Positions 6,207-9,341 of a stretch of DNA of 9,341 nt are shown here, one piece after another. The notes under the pieces were generated by a model. The model had not been told where the DNA came from. It ran no database searches and saw only the letters and a list, made by a program, of their open reading frames with translations. The stretch is from Acidimicrobiaceae bacterium (lineage in GTDB: Bacteria; Actinomycetota; Acidimicrobiia; Acidimicrobiales; Ilumatobacteraceae), in assembly GCA_006515795.1 (NCBI GenBank), contig VFMC01000056.1:7143-16483 (forward strand), read 5' to 3'. Every line of letters begins with the position of its first letter. Positions within the stretch are counted from its first letter, which is position 1. The translations under genes and the position numbers were made by a program.

Positions 6207-7067
6207 ATGATGGCTGAGCGGTCCTTCACCTGGACCAAGGGAGGTACCGAACCGGTGAACCCGAACAAGGCACTCTGGGAGAAGGGCGACTTCACTCGCA
6301 TCGCCGAGAGCATGCGCCACAGTGGCGAGGCGCTCGTCAACGAGTTGGGAATCTCCGCGGGGCTGAAGGTCCTCGACCTCGGGAGCGGTGACGGCACCAC
6401 GGCGGTGCCGGCGGCGAGGCTCGGGGCCGATGTCTTGGGCGTCGACATTGCCAGCAACCTCGTTGCTGCCGGCAATGCCCGAGCCCAGAACCTCGGCCTC
6501 ACCAACTGCCGGTTCCAGGAGGGCGATGCGTCCGGTTTGCACGAGTTGGAGGACGACAGCTTCGACCTCGTCGTCAGCATCTTCGGAGCGATGTTCGCTC
6601 CGAAGCCGTTCGACGTGGCCAAGGAGGTCGTCCGAGTGACGCGGCCCGGCGGCCGAGTGGTCATGGGGAACTGGATCCCCGGCGATCCGACACTGGTAGC
6701 GCAGATCTTGAAGATCAGCTCCTCCTACTCGCCGCCACCTCCGGAAGGGTTCGTCAGCCCGATGGCGTGGGGAGTGGAGGACAACGTGAGGGAGCGGTTC
6801 GCCGGCGCCGGAGTACCCGACGAGAACGTCTCGTTCGTGAGGGACACCTACACGTTCAACTTCCCGGGTGCCCCGTCAGAGCTGCTCGATGTGTTCAGGA
6901 CGTACTACGGGCCGACCATGAACGCCTTCGAAGCTGCAGCTGCTGCCGGCCGCGACTCCGATCTGCACGGCGAACTGGGCGCCCTGTTCAACGCTCAGAA
7001 CGCAAGCCCGAACCCGGAAACCACATCCATTCCGGCAACGTTCCTACGCGTGACGGTTGCGCTCTGA
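6207..7067 (+). CDS. Class I SAM-dependent methyltransferase
   Basis: Rossmann-fold methyltransferase of 286 residues. Motif I is VLDLGSGDG (55-63), binding SAM; the acidic end of strand beta-2 is GVD (78-80); GDASGL (106-111) and FDLVVSIFGAMF (119-130) correspond to the adenine-binding and motif IV/post-motif region; RVTRPGGRVVMG (143-154) is the usual strand before the C-terminal part. The tail (about 160-286) differs from UbiE and carries a Pro run (176-179). A small-molecule O-, N- or C-methyltransferase is most likely; the substrate is unknown. ATG 6207 and the next codon, ATG 6210, are both possible starts, and no convincing Shine-Dalgarno precedes either. It is transcribed away from the P450, so the two may share control from the 89-base region between them. 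It converges on the kinase-like gene with 17 bases between stops. Confidence 0.85.
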   Translation: MMAERSFTWTKGGTEPVNPNKALWEKGDFTRIAESMRHSGEALVNELGISAGLKVLDLGSGDGTTAVPAARLGADVLGVDIASNLVAAGNARAQNLGLTNCRFQEGDASGLHELEDDSFDLVVSIFGAMFAPKPFDVAKEVVRVTRPGGRVVMGNWIPGDPTLVAQILKISSSYSPPPPEGFVSPMAWGVEDNVRERFAGAGVPDENVSFVRDTYTFNFPGAPSELLDVFRTYYGPTMNAFEAAAAAGRDSDLHGELGALFNAQNASPNPETTSIPATFLRVTVAL

Positions 7068-7078
7068 TCCGCCTCGAT

Positions 7079-7102
7079 CCGCTGTCACGACCCGAGCAGC
7101 GG
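7079..7102. terminator. Weak terminator candidate between methyltransferase and kinase genes
   Basis: CCGCTG (7079-7084) and CAGCGG (7097-7102) are perfect inverted copies separated by 12 bases at a convergent junction, reaching into the 3' end of the kinase gene. There is no T tract and the stem is only 6 bp. Confidence 0.2.
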
Positions 7103-8110
7103 CTGTAGCGCCGGTTCCATCGCGAGCCAGGGGTGACCGGCGCGTGCCTCGATGGTTCCGTCAGCTCGCCAACCGGCGAGGTCGGTCATGATCCGGCAGG
7201 CATGCAGCGTGCGATACCAGTCGAAGGTGTCGCTGTCGATCGAGTGAGTGCCGAGCATCCGGTAGGTGGTGACGAAGCGACCGGCGACGCGCCGCGCCGC
7301 GGCATTGATGAGCGGCCGCAGCGGCTTGGGGGCGGCGAGAGGCGGGTTGGCGATGAGGAGATGGGTGAAGGCGATGTCGTAGGCAGGGTCGGCGATCTGC
7401 CCGGCGGTCCAGTCGAGCACCACGTGCCCGGCGTCGGTGGCGAGGACGTTGAACGGGTGGAGATCGCCGTGGCAGAGCGTCGGTGGTCGGGCAGCGGGCC
7501 TGGTGGCGGCGAGCCGGCCGAGGGTTGCCTGCAACGGCACGTCTTCCAGGTCACGAGATCGCGTGAGGTAGTGGTCGAGCAGCCCGTCCACGCAGGCAAC
7601 TCGACCCGTCGCCCGGCGAAGGGCGGCGGCGACGGGTTCTGGATCGAGTCGGTGGAGATCGACCGCCGCCCGGGCGAGCGTGTCGGGGAGTGCCGTGGCG
7701 AGGCGGGGGAGCGCAAGGATGGCGCGTGCGCCGCTGAGGCCTGTGAGTAGTGGGGTGCCGACGACGTGGTCCATCACGCACCAGGCCCTCTGCCCGTGAG
7801 CCGGTCCGAAGTCGAAGCCGCGGATCGTTGGCGTTGGAAAGCCCTGTTCGGCGACACCGGCCTGGAAGGTGGTCTCCCACGCGGCGAGTTGCGCGTCGGG
7901 TGCGAGACGGAGCACGACTCGATCAGGGAGGCCGGAGCGTGTGCCTTTCGCGAGCGACAGCACCCACATCTCGGCCCAGAACCCGCCGCTCAGCCGGGTC
8001 GGAGCGCCATCGAGCATCAGGTGCGGCGCACCATGATCGCGGAGATGGGTCAGCACACGATCGAGCTCGGCGGGAGGTTTGACTTCTGCAGGTTCTTCGG
8101 CAATACTCAC
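7085..8110 (-). CDS. Aminoglycoside phosphotransferase (APH)/choline kinase-fold protein
   Basis: Protein-kinase-like small-molecule kinase, 341 residues from the chosen start. The catalytic loop is HGDLHPFN (H214-N221, D216 the probable base) and the metal-binding Asp is in VLDW (D233); PAYDIAFTH (about 242-250) is the typical DPaxDla-type helix after it. The N-lobe has a nucleotide-binding Gly pair in RLSGGFWAE (about 39-47) and VVLRLA (about 65-70), where the usual ATP-anchoring Lys is replaced by Arg. Such proteins need not act on antibiotics; many actinobacterial homologues have unknown substrates. Start: GTG 8110 is preferred because it leaves the palindromes free upstream; a TTG at 8140 would overlap the regulator's ATG. 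No clear Shine-Dalgarno is seen. It is divergent from the MerR gene, which probably controls it. Confidence 0.82.
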   Translation of the reverse strand: MSIAEEPAEVKPPAELDRVLTHLRDHGAPHLMLDGAPTRLSGGFWAEMWVLSLAKGTRSGLPDRVVLRLAPDAQLAAWETTFQAGVAEQGFPTPTIRGFDFGPAHGQRAWCVMDHVVGTPLLTGLSGARAILALPRLATALPDTLARAAVDLHRLDPEPVAAALRRATGRVACVDGLLDHYLTRSRDLEDVPLQATLGRLAATRPAARPPTLCHGDLHPFNVLATDAGHVVLDWTAGQIADPAYDIAFTHLLIANPPLAAPKPLRPLINAAARRVAGRFVTTYRMLGTHSIDSDTFDWYRTLHACRIMTDLAGWRADGTIEARAGHPWLAMEPALQPLLGS

Positions 8111-8117
8111 GGCTGTG

Positions 8118-8136
8118 ACCGTAACGGTAAATACCG
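8118..8136. promoter_or_regulatory. Overlapping palindromes between kinase and MerR genes (candidate operator)
   Basis: The 29-base gap holds ACCGT-A-ACGGT (8118-8128) and, sharing its right arm, CGGTA-AA-TACCG (8125-8136). The second lies just before the regulator's ATG. Their overlap and central position in a regulator/target gene pair suggest the MerR-family protein binds here to control itself and the kinase. TAAATA (8128-8133), 7 to 12 bases before ATG 8140, would suit a leaderless -10 for the regulator. Confidence 0.5.
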
Positions 8137-8139
8137 GCA

Positions 8140-8910
8140 ATGTCTAGCGTTCTTTCCAGTTCGTGGTCGATCGACGAGCTCGCCGCACTGGTCGGGGTGC
8201 CGACGCGCACTGTTCGGGAGTACCGCACGCTGGGGGTGATCGACCCTCCGCGTAAGGAGGGCCGGGTCGGCCGCTACGACGAATCCCACCGGCGGCGGCT
8301 CGAGCTGATCGCGCGGTTGCAGGATCGCGGGTACTCGCTTGCGGCGATCCGCGACCTGTGCGCTGCGTCCGAGTCGGGCCGCTCGCTCGACGACGTCCTC
8401 GGCGGTGCCGGGTCGGCGGCGATCGACGAGGGTGCGGTGGCGTACTCGACCGATGCCCTCTTCAACGCAGTTCCCGCGTTCGCCGACGAAACGCTCCGTG
8501 ACTCTGCGATCGAGGTCGGCTTGATCGCCGCAAAGGGCGACGAGTGGCACGTGCGGGCGCCGTCGCTGCTGGCGCTCGTCGGCGATGCCATCGCTTCCGG
8601 GGCGGACCCGGCGGGCGTGATGACGATGGTCGCCGGTCTCGTTGTCGGGGCGCGGGTGCAGGCCAGCGCGTTCGCCGAGATGGTGGTGGGCGAGCTGTGG
8701 AACGAGGCCAGCCCAGCTGTCGCCGAGCTGGTCTCGGCCGGCCGAAGAGCCAGGCTGCAGCTCACCCAGGCGGTGGCGTCGTTGGTCGTCCACGAGGTCG
8801 GTGTGAGGCTTCGCGCGCTTGCGGCCGAGCCCGGCGGCGGTGGTCTCGATGCGCTCGTCGACGGGCTCCGGGTAGGAGTCGTGCGCGGTCGGAGCTCGAA
8901 CGCCGGCTGA
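8140..8910 (+). CDS. MerR-family transcriptional regulator
   Basis: DNA-binding regulator of 256 residues. The N-terminal winged-helix domain (about 8-75) has the family pattern: IDELAALVGVPTRTVREY (11-28, helix-turn-helix), then LGVIDPPRKEGRVGRYDESHRRRL (wing and second helices) and IARLQDRGYSLAAIRDL (57-73). The C-terminal part (about 95-250) is Ala/Val-rich and mostly helical, longer than in metal-sensing MerR proteins (about 130-150 residues), and has no metal-binding cysteine cluster (the only Cys is C74), so it should sense an organic ligand or a protein. ATG 8140 has no Shine-Dalgarno site and may be leaderless. Divergent from the kinase gene with a palindromic intergenic region, it probably regulates that gene and itself. 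Its stop is 6 bases from that of the hydrogenase-like gene. Confidence 0.88.
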   Translation: MSSVLSSSWSIDELAALVGVPTRTVREYRTLGVIDPPRKEGRVGRYDESHRRRLELIARLQDRGYSLAAIRDLCAASESGRSLDDVLGGAGSAAIDEGAVAYSTDALFNAVPAFADETLRDSAIEVGLIAAKGDEWHVRAPSLLALVGDAIASGADPAGVMTMVAGLVVGARVQASAFAEMVVGELWNEASPAVAELVSAGRRARLQLTQAVASLVVHEVGVRLRALAAEPGGGGLDALVDGLRVGVVRGRSSNAG

Positions 8911-8916
8911 GCCGGA

Positions 8917-9341
8917 TCACAGGTCGTTGCCGGCGTACGACAGGTTGAAGCTCTTGTTGGCGAGCGGGAAGTCGGGCACGATCGTGTCGCCGGCCAGGGC
9001 CACGGGCAGCGCCGGCCAATTGAAGAACGACGGGTCGACGATCTTCACCCTCGCCAACGTGCCGTCGGCGGCGAGCTCGACGCGGTGGGCGATGGTGCCG
9101 CGCCATCCCTCGACGAGACCGACACCGTGCCCGGGGACCTGCCCGGGGTGGCCGCTGGACTCGACCGCGGTGACGAAGCGGCCGGGGCGGACGCGGGGCA
9201 GCAGCTCGGCGAGCAGTGCTACCGACGCGTCGATCTCGGCGACGCGGACCTGGAACCTGCTCATGACGTCACCGTCGGTGAGCACCGGCACGGTGAGGGT
9301 GCTGTACACATCGGCGAAGGGGTGGTCGCGGCGGGCGTCGA
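8917..9341 (-). CDS. Group 4 [NiFe]-hydrogenase/NuoD-like large subunit, C-terminal part (runs off the window)
   Basis: The frame is open to the right edge, so only the last 141 residues or so are present; the internal GTG at 9309 is not the start. Recognisable features are RRDHPFADVYS near the edge, GHPGQVPGHGVGLVEGWRGT (central), and the end DPSFFNWPALPVAL...VPDFPLANKSFNLSYAGNDL, which is the tail of HyfG/HycE-like subunits related to complex I NuoD. The subunit would sit in a peripheral arm beside a NuoB-like small subunit and membrane antiporter-like subunits, presumably encoded upstream beyond the edge. Odd point: true group 4 hydrogenases end with a DPCxxC-type nickel ligand pair, whereas this part contains no cysteine at all, so it probably does not carry a NiFe site. 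It may belong to a ferredoxin- or NADH-linked complex I-like enzyme. Confidence 0.8.
   Translation of the reverse strand, partial: DARRDHPFADVYSTLTVPVLTDGDVMSRFQVRVAEIDASVALLAELLPRVRPGRFVTAVESSGHPGQVPGHGVGLVEGWRGTIAHRVELAADGTLARVKIVDPSFFNWPALPVALAGDTIVPDFPLANKSFNLSYAGNDL

Noticed and set aside
7133..7750. Plus-strand open frame of 205 codons
   Set aside because: It is antisense to the kinase gene, Gly/Glu/Val-rich, without any motif.
8903..8915. CCGGCT-G-AGCCGG palindrome over the MerR stop as a terminator
   Set aside because: The one-base loop is sterically poor, half of it is coding sequence, and no T tract follows.

Overview
The window is GC-rich, densely coded bacterial DNA with short or overlapping gene junctions and GTG starts. 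Together with the gene content (a RecQ-phosphoribosyltransferase/DprA operon, an actinobacterial-type P450, a HyfG-like subunit), this points to an actinobacterium, possibly the Acidimicrobiia. The phylum is a reasonable inference; anything finer is a guess. I see no rRNA, tRNA, CRISPR array, transposase or integrase, so this looks like ordinary chromosome and not a mobile island.

Left third (1-3358): a small basic protein of unknown function (+) converges on a two-gene minus-strand operon. The operon runs from a RecQ-type helicase into a C-terminal phosphoribosyltransferase (PRTase) domain, then into a DprA-like (SLOG/Rossmann) protein through a 4-base GTGA overlap. The RecQ reading frame is broken between helicase and PRTase domain. 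The break sits exactly on a tandem tetranucleotide (GGCA twice, minus strand) whose contraction by one unit would rejoin the two parts into one protein of about 664 residues.

Middle (3359-6117): a 99-base divergent region, with a perfect 8-bp dyad over the recQ start, separates recQ from a plus-strand pair: a limonene-epoxide-hydrolase-like enzyme and an M19-family dipeptidase joined by an ATGA overlap. A minus-strand cytochrome P450 converges on the pair. Epoxide hydrolase, dipeptidase and P450 could share an oxidation/detoxification theme, but nothing in the sequence fixes the substrate.

Right (6118-9341): the P450 diverges from a class I SAM-dependent methyltransferase. That gene converges on an aminoglycoside-phosphotransferase-fold kinase, which itself diverges from a MerR-family regulator over a 29-base gap holding two overlapping palindromes. 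The window ends in the C-terminal part of a group 4 [NiFe]-hydrogenase/NuoD-like large subunit (minus strand) running off the right edge; it lacks the C-terminal cysteine pair of true hydrogenases.

The item most deserving follow-up is the RecQ-PRTase/DprA operon: a DNA-processing pair with a nucleotide-handling domain, plus its precise frameshift.
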